DNA from: Butyrivibrio proteoclasticus
Lineage (GTDB): Bacteria; Bacillota; Clostridia; Lachnospirales; Lachnospiraceae
DNA length: 64,000 nucleotides
Reading direction: 5' to 3'
NCBI RefSeq assembly: GCF_900115735.1
Contig: NZ_FOXO01000019.1
Location: 17,669 to 81,668 of the forward strand
In this document: in pieces, positions 52,592-61,400 of the stretch
Position numbering within the stretch: position 1 is the stretch's first letter
Layout of the letters: every line of letters starts with the position of its first letter
Made by a program: the position numbers and the translations under genes
The notes under the pieces: model-generated
The model's input: only the letters and a program-made list of their open reading frames with translations
Databases searched by the model: none
What the model was told of the DNA's origin: nothing

Positions 52592-52620
52592 TTGTTCGCA
52601 GAGAACATATGTGCTATATT
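52592..52620 (+). promoter_or_regulatory. Promoter of the PD-(D/E)XK transposase-family gene
   Basis: TTGTTC (52592-52597), 17 bases, TATATT (52615-52620), 38 bases before the start codon. Confidence 0.5.
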
Positions 52621-52658
52621 ATTTCTACAAGTAAAGCAAACGGAGTAGTGTAATACAA

Positions 52659-53633
52659 ATGGAAACAAATATAGCGCAGGCGATTGATATTACTTGTCAG
52701 AGAGCCAGGTATGATGAGAATGTAAAAGAGTTGCTGGCAGATAAACAGATTTTGGCTAGGATTCTTAAGTACACATTAGATGAATTTAAGGATACTGATA
52801 TTCAGACGATAATAAGCAATATTGATGAACCGGAAATATCTAAGGTCAGAGTGGAACCAGGGCATACCAATGCTGATAAGATCAAAAAGTGCTCTGAAGA
52901 AGATAACGTACCGAGTGAAGGGAAGATTTATTTTGATATAAGATTTTCTGTTTATTGCGGAGTGCAGCTCATTAAGATACTGATTAACATTGAGGCGCAG
53001 AAGAGTTCTAAAGTAACAAAACTTGGTTACCACTTGGATAACAGAGTTGTTTTTTATTTGGGAAGAATGATTTCTGCTCAGAAGGAAGTAGAATTTACAA
53101 ATTCAGATTACGATAGTCTGAAGGCTGTTCGCAGTATATGGATATGTATGGATGCTGGCGATGATGAGGACTCAATTAATCGAATCTCTCTGAGTCAAGA
53201 GGTTTTATTTGGCAAGAAAATGAATTTGCCAAACATTGATAAGCTACAAGGTGTTATAATCAGATTGAGAAGTAATGAGAACCTAGAGAAGTCTAAAAAT
53301 ATTTTGATAGCGATGCTGGAGACACTCTTAAAAAAAGAAGATTCTGAGATGAAAAAGAAAAAGCTGTCAGGTGAGTATGGGATAGAAGTTAGTAGAGACA
53401 CTGAGCGGAGGCTTAATGATATGTGTAATTTGAGTGATGTTATACTTGAAAATGGATTAAAAGAAGGAATAGAACAAGGAATAGAACAAGGAATAGAACA
53501 AGGAATAGAAGCATTCATCGTTGATAAAATTGAAGATGGAGTCGAGAAAGCGACGATTATTGAAAAGTTAGTAAAACGATTCAAGATTACCAGAGAAAAA
53601 GCAGAAGAGTATTATAATCGATTTTCTGCATGA
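52659..53633 (+). CDS. PD-(D/E)XK nuclease family transposase (PDDEXK_2 type)
   Basis: A 324-residue protein of the Rpn-related PDDEXK_2 group. IYFDIRFSVYCG and ILINIEAQKSSKV give the D...E-x-Q catalytic pattern. NRVVFYLGRMISAQKE and VRSIWICMDAGDDED are family segments. The C-terminus has GIEQ repeats (three exact 12-base units) and the tail KRFKITREKAEEYYNRF, like the remnant at 9905. The gene has its own promoter and terminator and splits the CDP-polyol genes from the next group, so it looks like an independent insertion. Confidence 0.82.
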   Translation: METNIAQAIDITCQRARYDENVKELLADKQILARILKYTLDEFKDTDIQTIISNIDEPEISKVRVEPGHTNADKIKKCSEEDNVPSEGKIYFDIRFSVYCGVQLIKILINIEAQKSSKVTKLGYHLDNRVVFYLGRMISAQKEVEFTNSDYDSLKAVRSIWICMDAGDDEDSINRISLSQEVLFGKKMNLPNIDKLQGVIIRLRSNENLEKSKNILIAMLETLLKKEDSEMKKKKLSGEYGIEVSRDTERRLNDMCNLSDVILENGLKEGIEQGIEQGIEQGIEAFIVDKIEDGVEKATIIEKLVKRFKITREKAEEYYNRFSA

Positions 53634-53639
53634 TTAACG

Positions 53640-53669
53640 GACTATACCAGTAAATAGTATAGTCTTTTT
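53640..53669 (+). terminator. Terminator after the PD-(D/E)XK gene
   Basis: GACTATAC (53640-53647) pairs with GTATAGTC (53657-53664), followed by TTTTT. Confidence 0.8.
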
Positions 53670-53724
53670 AATTATAAAGAGTTATGATAACTTCTAGAAT
53701 TTAAATGAAAGGTTGTGAAAAAAT

Positions 53725-54525
53725 ATGCGATTTTGGGCACATAGAGGATGCAGTCAGATGTATCCGGAAAATACACTTACATCTTTTGGAAAGGCAATGG
53801 AAATTGACGGCCTTGCGGGAGTTGAGCTGGACATTCAGCTGACTAAGGATGGAGAACTTGTAGTTATCCACGATGAACGTGTGGATAGAACAACAGATGG
53901 ATTTGGATTTGTGAGAGATTTTACTCTTGAGGAGCTTAAGGCTCTTCATATTTTTGCCGGCAAGGGTGTTCCTGCGGAGAAGATCCCTACAATGCGTGAA
54001 GTCATTGAGCTTTTGATGCCAAAACTGAAAGTTTACTGCGATGCCGTTAAAAGGGGTATACCTGAAGATGAGATAAAGGATGGCATGCGCATCAACATTG
54101 AGCTTAAAACATCAGTTTATAACTATCCGGGAATTGAGGAAAAGATAGTTAAGCTTGTGGATGAAATGGGAGTTAAGGAGGCAATTGTTTATTCAAGCTT
54201 TTACCCTGAATCTCTTTACAAGATCCATGAGTTTGAGCCAACAGCAAAGCTCGGCGTTTTGGATGATCTTTTGTCAAATTGTCTGTACAAGGCAATTGGC
54301 CTGGAATCCTTATGGGAAGACGTTCCGAGCGGCAGCATTGCCCTTCACCCTTGGGGACTTCACATGGATCTTCCAGTGGAGAAGATTCAGGGAAGGACAG
54401 TTCGTGCCTGGTACACCGGACATCTTTATCCTGAAGTTCCAACAGGCAATAGGATGAATCTTGATGAATATGCCGCAAAAGGCGTCACAGACGTATTCTT
54501 CAACGAACCTGAAAAGTACCTGTAG
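53725..54525 (+). CDS. Glycerophosphodiester phosphodiesterase
   Basis: A 266-residue GDPD-family TIM barrel. WAHRGCSQMYPENTLTSF has the H-R-G and E-N-T motif. ELDIQLTKDGELVVIHDERV has the E-x-D and catalytic histidine. It splits glycerophosphodiesters into glycerol-3-phosphate and an alcohol. There is no signal peptide, so it works in the cytoplasm. Next to CDP-polyol and CDP-glucose genes it may recycle or trim phospholipid or teichoic-type products. Confidence 0.87.
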   Translation: MRFWAHRGCSQMYPENTLTSFGKAMEIDGLAGVELDIQLTKDGELVVIHDERVDRTTDGFGFVRDFTLEELKALHIFAGKGVPAEKIPTMREVIELLMPKLKVYCDAVKRGIPEDEIKDGMRINIELKTSVYNYPGIEEKIVKLVDEMGVKEAIVYSSFYPESLYKIHEFEPTAKLGVLDDLLSNCLYKAIGLESLWEDVPSGSIALHPWGLHMDLPVEKIQGRTVRAWYTGHLYPEVPTGNRMNLDEYAAKGVTDVFFNEPEKYL

Positions 54526-54604
54526 TGTGATTTCTTGTTAAAACAAACAACTTGGTTTATATTATAAAGGTTAAAAAGTGATTGTAAAAATGAAAGGCAT
54601 TTAA

Positions 54605-55384
54605 ATGAAAGTAGTAATTTTAGCCGGTGGTTTCGGAACACGTATCAGTGAAGAGAGCCACTTGCGTCCAAAGCCAATGATAGAGATTGGCGGCAAACCA
54701 ATTCTTTGGCATATCATGAAAGAGTATTCCCACTATGGATTCAACGAATTCATTATCTGTGCAGGATACAAGCAGGAAGTGATCAAGGAGTATTTCAACA
54801 ACTATTACCTCCACAACTGCGATGTAACCTTCGATTTTGCCAATAGCAATAAAAAGACATTCCATTCTCAGAAGGCAGAACCATGGAAAGTTACAATAGT
54901 TGATACCGGATACAGCACTATGACAGGTGGACGTATCAAGAGGATAAAAGAGCATGTGGGTAACGAAACATTCTTCATGACCTACGGTGATGGAGTCTGC
55001 GACCTTGATATGAAAAAACTTCTTGAGTTCCATAAGAGCCATGGCAAGATTGCTACAGTTACAGCTATTCTTGCAGGACAGAGATTTGGTGTGTTCGACA
55101 TAGATTCTGACGATTCATCAGTTGTTAAGGACTTTAGGGAAAAAGCTAACATCGACGGAGCCCGCATCAATGGCGGATATATGGTACTTGAGCCCGGAGT
55201 TTTCGATTACATCGAGGGCGATAGCACATTCTTTGAAAAAGAGCCAATGCATAACCTTGTAAGAGACGGTGAGCTTGCAGCATATAAGTATGACGGCTTT
55301 TGGAAGTGCATGGATACAGCAAGAGAAAGAGATGAACTCTCTGATCTCATCGAGACAGGCAGAGCTCCTTGGATCAAGTGGTGA
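54605..55384 (+). CDS. rfbF: Glucose-1-phosphate cytidylyltransferase
   Basis: A 259-residue nucleotidyltransferase that makes CDP-glucose. VVILAGGFGTRISEESHLRP and KPMIEIGGKPILWHIMKEYS are the nucleotide-binding motifs; the RISEES form and the MTYGDGVCDLD segment are typical of RfbF. CDP-glucose feeds the CDP-3,6-dideoxyhexose pathway. The usual partners RfbG and RfbH are not in the window. The TPP enzyme starts 7 bases after its stop. Confidence 0.9.
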   Translation: MKVVILAGGFGTRISEESHLRPKPMIEIGGKPILWHIMKEYSHYGFNEFIICAGYKQEVIKEYFNNYYLHNCDVTFDFANSNKKTFHSQKAEPWKVTIVDTGYSTMTGGRIKRIKEHVGNETFFMTYGDGVCDLDMKKLLEFHKSHGKIATVTAILAGQRFGVFDIDSDDSSVVKDFREKANIDGARINGGYMVLEPGVFDYIEGDSTFFEKEPMHNLVRDGELAAYKYDGFWKCMDTARERDELSDLIETGRAPWIKW

Positions 55385-55390
55385 GGTTTT

Positions 55391-57382
55391 ATGAAACTAT
55401 CAGATTATATAGTAGATTTTTTGATAAAAAAAGGTGTCACTGACTGCTTTACAGTTGTAGGTGGTGGTGCAATGCACCTTAATAATTCATTTGGACATAC
55501 AAAGGGCATGCACTGCACCCATTTCCATCATGAGCAGGGCGCAGCAATTGCTGCAGAGAGCTACTCAAGATACGGAGAAAAAGTTGCAGCACTTTGCGTG
55601 ACTTCCGGCCCTGGCGGAACCAATGCCATCACCGGAGTTCTCGGCGGATGGCTTGATTCTCTTCCGATGTTTGTTGTAAGTGGACAGGTCAGATACGACA
55701 CCACAGTCAGATATATGGAAGGAAACACTGAGTACGGGCTCTCTAAAAGAGGCTGCAGCGCAGATATTAAGGAAAACTCTGATTCAGAGAGCCCAATCAT
55801 AAGCCATGAATTTATAAACGATTCAGGCCTTCCTCGTTCAATAGGAGACCAGGAATACGATATCACCCAGATGACCAAACACATGTGTAAGTACGCAGTC
55901 ATGCTTGAGGCACCGGAAGACATCAGATATGTTATGGAAAAGGCCTGGCACCTCATGAGCACCGGCCGCCCCGGACCTGTATGGGTAGACGTTCCTGTGA
56001 ATTACCAGGCAAAAGAAATTAATCCAGCTGAGCTTCGCAGCTTTGATGAAGAGTATAGACAAGAGCATTCTTGCATGTGCCCGGATGTGGAAAAAGATAA
56101 TACATCTGCTTCACAGCCTATGAATCACAATGAACTTCTGGCAGCGTCACAGATGATCCTTGATGAGATCAAAAAGGCTAAAAGACCTGTTATCTACGCG
56201 GGCGGCGGAATCCGCATTTCAAAGGGATTTGAAGCTTTCAGAAAGATGGTGGACAAACTTGGAGTTCCAGTTTGTACTTACTGGAATTCAATTGACCTCA
56301 TAGAAGGTGAGAACCCGCTCTACTGTGGCCGTGGCGGTTATATGGGCGACAGAGCAGGAAACTTTGCAGTTCAGAATTCAGATCTTTTGCTGGTTATCGG
56401 ATCCAGAATATCAATCAGACAGACCGGTTATACCTGGAGTTCTTGGGCGAGAGCAGCCAAGGTGATAATGGTGGATATTGATCCTGCTGAAATGGAAAAA
56501 CACACAATCCATGTGGATAAAAAGATATATGCAGATGCCGGATTGTTCATGGAAGCCATGAATGAGACACTGGATGAGATAAAGGAGTGGAAAAACTTAA
56601 GGAATGATGATCAGTCATACTTTGCACCATGCGAAGACTGGCGTTCCCAGTGCATTAAATGGAAAGAAAAATACCCTGTTGTGTCTGATAAGCAGCGCAA
56701 TACCGGCGATGAACCAGTTAATGTCTATGGCTTTATCAGAACTCTTTCAGATAAGGCTGTTGAAGGGAGCCTTACAGCAGTCAGCAATGGCGCCTGCTGC
56801 GTAGCAGGTTCTCAAGGCTGGCATATCAAGAAAGGCAGCAGATTCATTATCAACAATGCTGTAGCAAGTATGGGCTATGGACTTCCTGCTGCAATCGGAC
56901 TATGCATAGCATCCGGTAAAAAAGAAACTATCTGCCTTGAAGGTGATGGCAGCATTATGATGAATCTGCAGGAGCTGCAGACTATAATTACAAATAAGCT
57001 CCCTATAAAGCTCTTTCTGATAAATAATGATGGCTATCATTCAATCAGACTTACTCAGAGCACTCATTTCAGTGATTATTCCAAGTTTGGAATCGGACCT
57101 GAAAGCGGAGATCTTGCTTTTCCTGAATTTGGAAAGCTTGCAGAAGTATTTGGCTACAACTACGTTTCAATCAGGAACGGGAGCGACCTTGAGAGTGGGA
57201 TTGATAGAGCGCTGGCATCGGATACTCCCGTGTTCTGTGAAGTGTTTACAGACACAGTTCAGCCATGGGAGCCTAAGTCATCAGTGAAAAAAGAAGCTGA
57301 CGGCAGTCTTACAAGTGCTCCGTTAGAGGATCTTGCTCCATTTCTTCCTAGAGAAGAACTTGAAGAAAATATGTATATATAA
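55391..57382 (+). CDS. TPP-dependent acetolactate-synthase-like enzyme (YerE-like)
   Basis: A 663-residue ThDP enzyme of the acetolactate synthase type. CTHFHHEQGAAIAAESYSR holds the catalytic glutamate, and TSGPGGTNAITGVLGGW follows. The C-terminal TPP motif is EGDGSIMMNLQELQTI...NN. Linked to RfbF, it resembles YerE, which adds a two-carbon unit from pyruvate to CDP-4-keto-3,6-dideoxyglucose to form branched sugars such as yersiniose. It is longer than usual (about 560-600) because of an insert around residues 120-160. Ordinary acetolactate synthesis is less likely in this context. Confidence 0.8.
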   Translation: MKLSDYIVDFLIKKGVTDCFTVVGGGAMHLNNSFGHTKGMHCTHFHHEQGAAIAAESYSRYGEKVAALCVTSGPGGTNAITGVLGGWLDSLPMFVVSGQVRYDTTVRYMEGNTEYGLSKRGCSADIKENSDSESPIISHEFINDSGLPRSIGDQEYDITQMTKHMCKYAVMLEAPEDIRYVMEKAWHLMSTGRPGPVWVDVPVNYQAKEINPAELRSFDEEYRQEHSCMCPDVEKDNTSASQPMNHNELLAASQMILDEIKKAKRPVIYAGGGIRISKGFEAFRKMVDKLGVPVCTYWNSIDLIEGENPLYCGRGGYMGDRAGNFAVQNSDLLLVIGSRISIRQTGYTWSSWARAAKVIMVDIDPAEMEKHTIHVDKKIYADAGLFMEAMNETLDEIKEWKNLRNDDQSYFAPCEDWRSQCIKWKEKYPVVSDKQRNTGDEPVNVYGFIRTLSDKAVEGSLTAVSNGACCVAGSQGWHIKKGSRFIINNAVASMGYGLPAAIGLCIASGKKETICLEGDGSIMMNLQELQTIITNKLPIKLFLINNDGYHSIRLTQSTHFSDYSKFGIGPESGDLAFPEFGKLAEVFGYNYVSIRNGSDLESGIDRALASDTPVFCEVFTDTVQPWEPKSSVKKEADGSLTSAPLEDLAPFLPREELEENMYI

Positions 57383-57403
57383 AGAAATTTCTAAATAAAA
57401 AAT

Positions 57404-57449
57404 AAAGCTCATGTTTGAAGCGGGCTTAATCGTTTCAGACATGGGCTTT
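57404..57449. terminator. Hairpin after the CDP-sugar genes
   Basis: AAAGCTCATGT (57404-57414) pairs with ACATGGGCTTT (57439-57449), one G-U pair. It lies 22 bases after the stop. The T run on the plus strand is short. Confidence 0.55.
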
Positions 57450-57621
57450 ATCGATCTATAATCCACGAAATTTAATAAAAACTTTATGGATTTCTTTCTT
57501 ATTTCATGGGAAAACAACAAAAAAACAAACGATTATGATTAAAAATATGATAGCTCTTTGCTTACAATATATGCAATTGGGTAAGAAATAATTATTCATG
57601 ATTACCTGAAAAGGGGGAAGT

Positions 57622-57822
57622 ATGAAAACAATTGATGCCAAGCAGACATTTATCGTAAAAATCACAGATTGTCAAAATGGTACCTGGCAAGGAAAAATCG
57701 TCTGGGCAGAGGAAAACAGATCCATCCACTTTAGGAGCATGATGGAAATGTTAAGGCTAATGGATGAAGCGGCATCGGCAACAATTAGACTTACTCATTA
57801 CAAAGCAGCAGTTAACGGATAA
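57622..57822 (+). CDS. Small conserved protein, paralog of 58139
   Basis: A 66-residue protein with AAAAGGGGGAAG before the ATG. The core TFIVKITDCQNGTWQGKIVW followed by HFRSMMEMLRLMDEA is repeated in the next gene with about 60 percent visible identity. The pattern is a small beta sheet (strand-turn W-x-G-x-x-x-W) followed by one helix. No family name can be given with confidence. It has its own terminator, and both genes precede the giant surface protein. Confidence 0.72.
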   Translation: MKTIDAKQTFIVKITDCQNGTWQGKIVWAEENRSIHFRSMMEMLRLMDEAASATIRLTHYKAAVNG

Positions 57823-57850
57823 AAAAGAGAATAAAATATTCTTTGTGTAA

Positions 57851-57899
57851 TGCGGGGCTGTCGCACTATAAGTGCGCCGGCTCCGTATTCTTTTTTGGA
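57851..57899 (+). terminator. Terminator after the first small paralog
   Basis: GCGGGGCTGTCGCAC pairs with GTGCGCCGGCTCCGT across a TATAA-type loop, followed by a T-rich end (TTCTTTTTT). Confidence 0.8.
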
Positions 57900-58138
57900 A
57901 AAAATTTTACCATTTCCAATCTATATCTAGTGCCTGAAAAATCGCTGAATACGACCTATTGCGATTTATGATTTATTAATATACATTTTATAAAAATTTC
58001 ATATAGTTCCTATTTCGCATATGTGAAATATTATTTAGAATTCTGTGTATAAAGTGTGAAATTAAATTCAAAAATGTAACTAATTATGATGGGTTTTATG
58101 ATAACCATTTTCCTATAATTAGTCATTAGGGGATAGTT
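57900..58138. other. AT-rich gap upstream of the second small paralog
   Basis: No gene is visible in 239 bases. An inverted repeat ATTTC-GCATATGT-GAAAT lies near 58012-58029 and could be a protein-binding site or weak hairpin. No clear -35/-10 pair was found. Confidence 0.35.
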
Positions 58139-58372
58139 ATGAGTAAAACAGATATGAATAATAATTGTAAAAACAATTACAAAATGGGAGACACGTTCAT
58201 TATAAAAGTTGACCATTACCAAAACAGATCTTGGCAAGGTGAACTTGTTTGGGCGAATGAAAAAAAGAGTGTCAGATTTAGAAGTACTTTGGAAATGTTA
58301 CGGCTAATGGATGAGGCCATTAAAAGCGGTAATAACATGAGCGGTATGAAAACGGTCCATACCGTTTCATGA
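58139..58372 (+). CDS. Small conserved protein, paralog of 57622
   Basis: A 77-residue protein with an asparagine-rich start (NNNCKNNYK), then the same core as its paralog: TFIIKVDHYQNRSWQGELVW and RFRSTLEMLRLMDEA. AGGGGAT precedes the ATG. A hairpin (ATGAAAACGGT / ACCGTTTCAT, 58346-58370) overlaps its last codons, so the end of the gene also acts as a terminator or attenuator before the surface protein gene. Function unknown; position suggests a link to surface protein expression or export. Confidence 0.72.
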   Translation: MSKTDMNNNCKNNYKMGDTFIIKVDHYQNRSWQGELVWANEKKSVRFRSTLEMLRLMDEAIKSGNNMSGMKTVHTVS

Positions 58373-58388
58373 TTTTTGCGATTTTTTT
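58346..58388 (+). terminator. Hairpin overlapping the gene end, before the surface protein
   Basis: The arms pair with one bulged A and a CCAT loop, and T-rich sequence follows at 58372-58388. It sits 40 bases before the start of the giant gene, where it could lower read-through. Confidence 0.6.
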
Positions 58389-58409
58389 ATAAGAGGGAGG
58401 TATAAAGTT

Positions 58410-61400
58410 ATGTCAAGTAAGTGTAACAGATTTTTGGCATTCCTACTGACACTTGCGCTTGTAACAACTACTTTTAGTAGTGATTATGCAAGCACAAGGT
58501 CTTTTGCTGTAGGAAGCGAAGAAGAACTTGAACAGATCTCAGAAGATTCCAATGAAGAGTCTTCAGAACTCGAGTGGGAGGACATCGATAATGATGAAGA
58601 AACTCCTGCTGAAATTGAGGGAAACGAGTCTGAAGAGGTTGTTGAGCCAGTAGCGGAAGCTTCTGAGGAGACACCTGTGGATCAGGCTACAGAAGGCGCT
58701 GTCGATGAGGCAGACGCTGACATTACTAATGGAGGAAATGATGTAGAAGAGCCTGCAACAACTTCAGCAACTGCAGAAGCTACTGCTTCTGTAGCAGAGG
58801 CTGCATCCAAAGCTACTTCTGCCGCTATGGAAAGTGTAGAGTCTGCAACAAAAGCTTCTTCCAGTATGGAAAGTGCAGAGGCTGCATCCAAAGCTTCTTC
58901 TGCCAGCACGAGAAGTGCAGAGGCTGCATCAGAAGCTTCTTCTGCAAAAATAAATAGCGCAGAGGCTGCTTCAGCTGCAACATCAGCTTCTATGGAAGTG
59001 GCAGCCGATGCAGCAAGCTCAGCTTCTACTGTTATAGAGGAAAAAGAGCAGAAGCTTGTAACTGTTACGTATAAGACTTCTATGGGCGGACGTGTTTCTG
59101 TAAAGGAAGAAACCGTTGACATTAACGATAAAGAAGCTAAGTTCGAAGGTTCTGAGGCAATAGCCTGGGATAGATATCAGTTCACAGAATGGGTAGACGA
59201 GGATGGCAACTATGTAACCAATGAAGCCTTGCTCGTTCCTTCTGATGTGGAAAAAGATACAACATTCACAGCCAAGTTCATGAAACTTGAGGCAATGCCT
59301 GAAATTTCGGAAAGCAAAACAACTGGCGGAATGGATGTATCTGTAAGTGCAGATGAAGGTCTTTTCCCTGAGGGGACAACTGTATCAATTGAGGCTATTC
59401 CAGAAACTCAGGCCCTTGAAACAGCTCAGGATACTCTTGGCGATAACGTAAAAGAGGCTAAGGGTGTTGACATTAAGTTCATATACAACGAAGACGAAAT
59501 CCAGCCTGCAGATGCGCAGTACGTTCATGTATCAATTTCACTTGTTGAAAAGATCGAAGGTACAGACTTCACTGTGCTCCATGAGCATGAAGGCGAAGTA
59601 AAAGAAATCGAGGCTTCAGTCGCTACAGAAGAAAAGAACGCAGATCCTGAGGACGAGACAAAGGTTGCAACAAGTGTTGAATTTGATTCAAACGAGTTCT
59701 CTGTATTCATTTTTGCAGGTGAAGACGCAAATAGTGAAAAGAAAGTTGTAACTTATAAGTTTTATGAAGATCCTGATAAGACAACAGTATTCAACACTCA
59801 GGCAGTCAAAAATGGCGATACCTTGCTAAATCCTGGTGTTCCGAAAACTGGTGACAATGAATCTTTTGTTAAGTGGCAGAAGATTGTTGATGATGAACAG
59901 GTAGATATAGAGTTTGATACAATTAGCGATATCACAAAGGAGAGCCCAACAACAATTGAAGTTGTCCCTCTTCTTAAGAAGAATTACTATATCACATTCC
60001 GTGGAGAAAATGGTGAAATTTTCCATGTTGAGACGATTGAAGTAACTGGAAATCAGAGACCAGCAGTAGATCTTTCAAGCATTCCTGAATATATCCCTGA
60101 GGAAGATATCAAGGCATGTATTGGATGGTCTACAAGTAAGGCTAATGCTAATGCTGGAATAGTAATAAGTGATACAACTGTATATGCGGATACTACACCT
60201 GAACTGTGGGCATCTGTAACAAAGGCATATTGGGTACGCTTTGATAAGAATGGTAACGGAGCAACATTCACTGGTGCTCAGCGTGTTAAAGATGGCGCAA
60301 AACTTAGCACAATTCAGGACAAAGTTATAGGTGATAACGCTCCTAAGCGTACAGGTTACACATTCAAGGGCTGGTCAACAGATAGTGGTGAAGATAACAC
60401 CGTTAATGTTAACTGGAATAGTGTAATTAATGATGTTATTGATGAAGAGACTAATGAATATCAGTTATATGCTGTTTGGGAAGAAAATTCAAACACCACA
60501 TATACTGTTATTTTCTGGACTCAGAATGTTAATGATGTTTATGATCAGGATGGAAATCCAAATAACAATAATTTAGATGGAAACTATACATGGGATTACA
60601 GCGAGGCTGTAAGACTCACAGGAAGAACAGGAGATGAACTTACTGAGAGTAGTGTTAATGATGCACTAAGACAAAAGGCTAGAAGCGATAGCGATTGGTC
60701 AATTTCCAGCATGAATGGGGCCAATTATACAGGCTTCCAGTATCTTAAGAATGATGTTGCAGGAAAAACTATCAGTAGAAATGGTGATACGGTTGTTAAT
60801 GTTTACTATACACGTAATGTAATAACATATTCATTCACATATCAAGTTGATGAAGTAACAACAAGTTATGAGAAATGTAATAATGAAAAGAATAGACCGT
60901 CAAATGATTATTCATACTATGCGGATAATGAGGGAAACCAGGAACTTACTTTTGAAAAGAATACTACGATTGTTTTCTCAAGGAATGGTACTCCTTATAC
61001 CGGAACAGTATATTATAGGAAACGAGTTGGCATGGGGCGTTATAACTATTATGAGATAGATCCTCAAGATACTGTTCAGAGTACCACATACTATGGCTGG
61101 TTATATGAAGATGATGGTTGGCTTTTTGAAAACTACCAATGGGATTATAGAACCTTAAGGCGTGATATATCAACTACTGTTACATGGTATTTGAATGGAG
61201 AAGAATATACAGGAGATATTTATAAGCAGAAGAACACTACTGATCATCAAACGGTAACAGATACATTTAAAGGTTTATATGGTCAGACATTAGCACAGAA
61301 TAATTATGAATGGCCTACAGCAGCTGCTGATGGGAAGTACTATTTGTGGAAAAGAGCATCAGGAACAAGCTATGAAGAGTTTTTAGATGCATTTACTACA

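Noticed and set aside
53195..53584. Minus-strand frame with an IPCS repeat
   Set aside because: It is the reverse complement of the GIEQ repeats in the PD-(D/E)XK gene.
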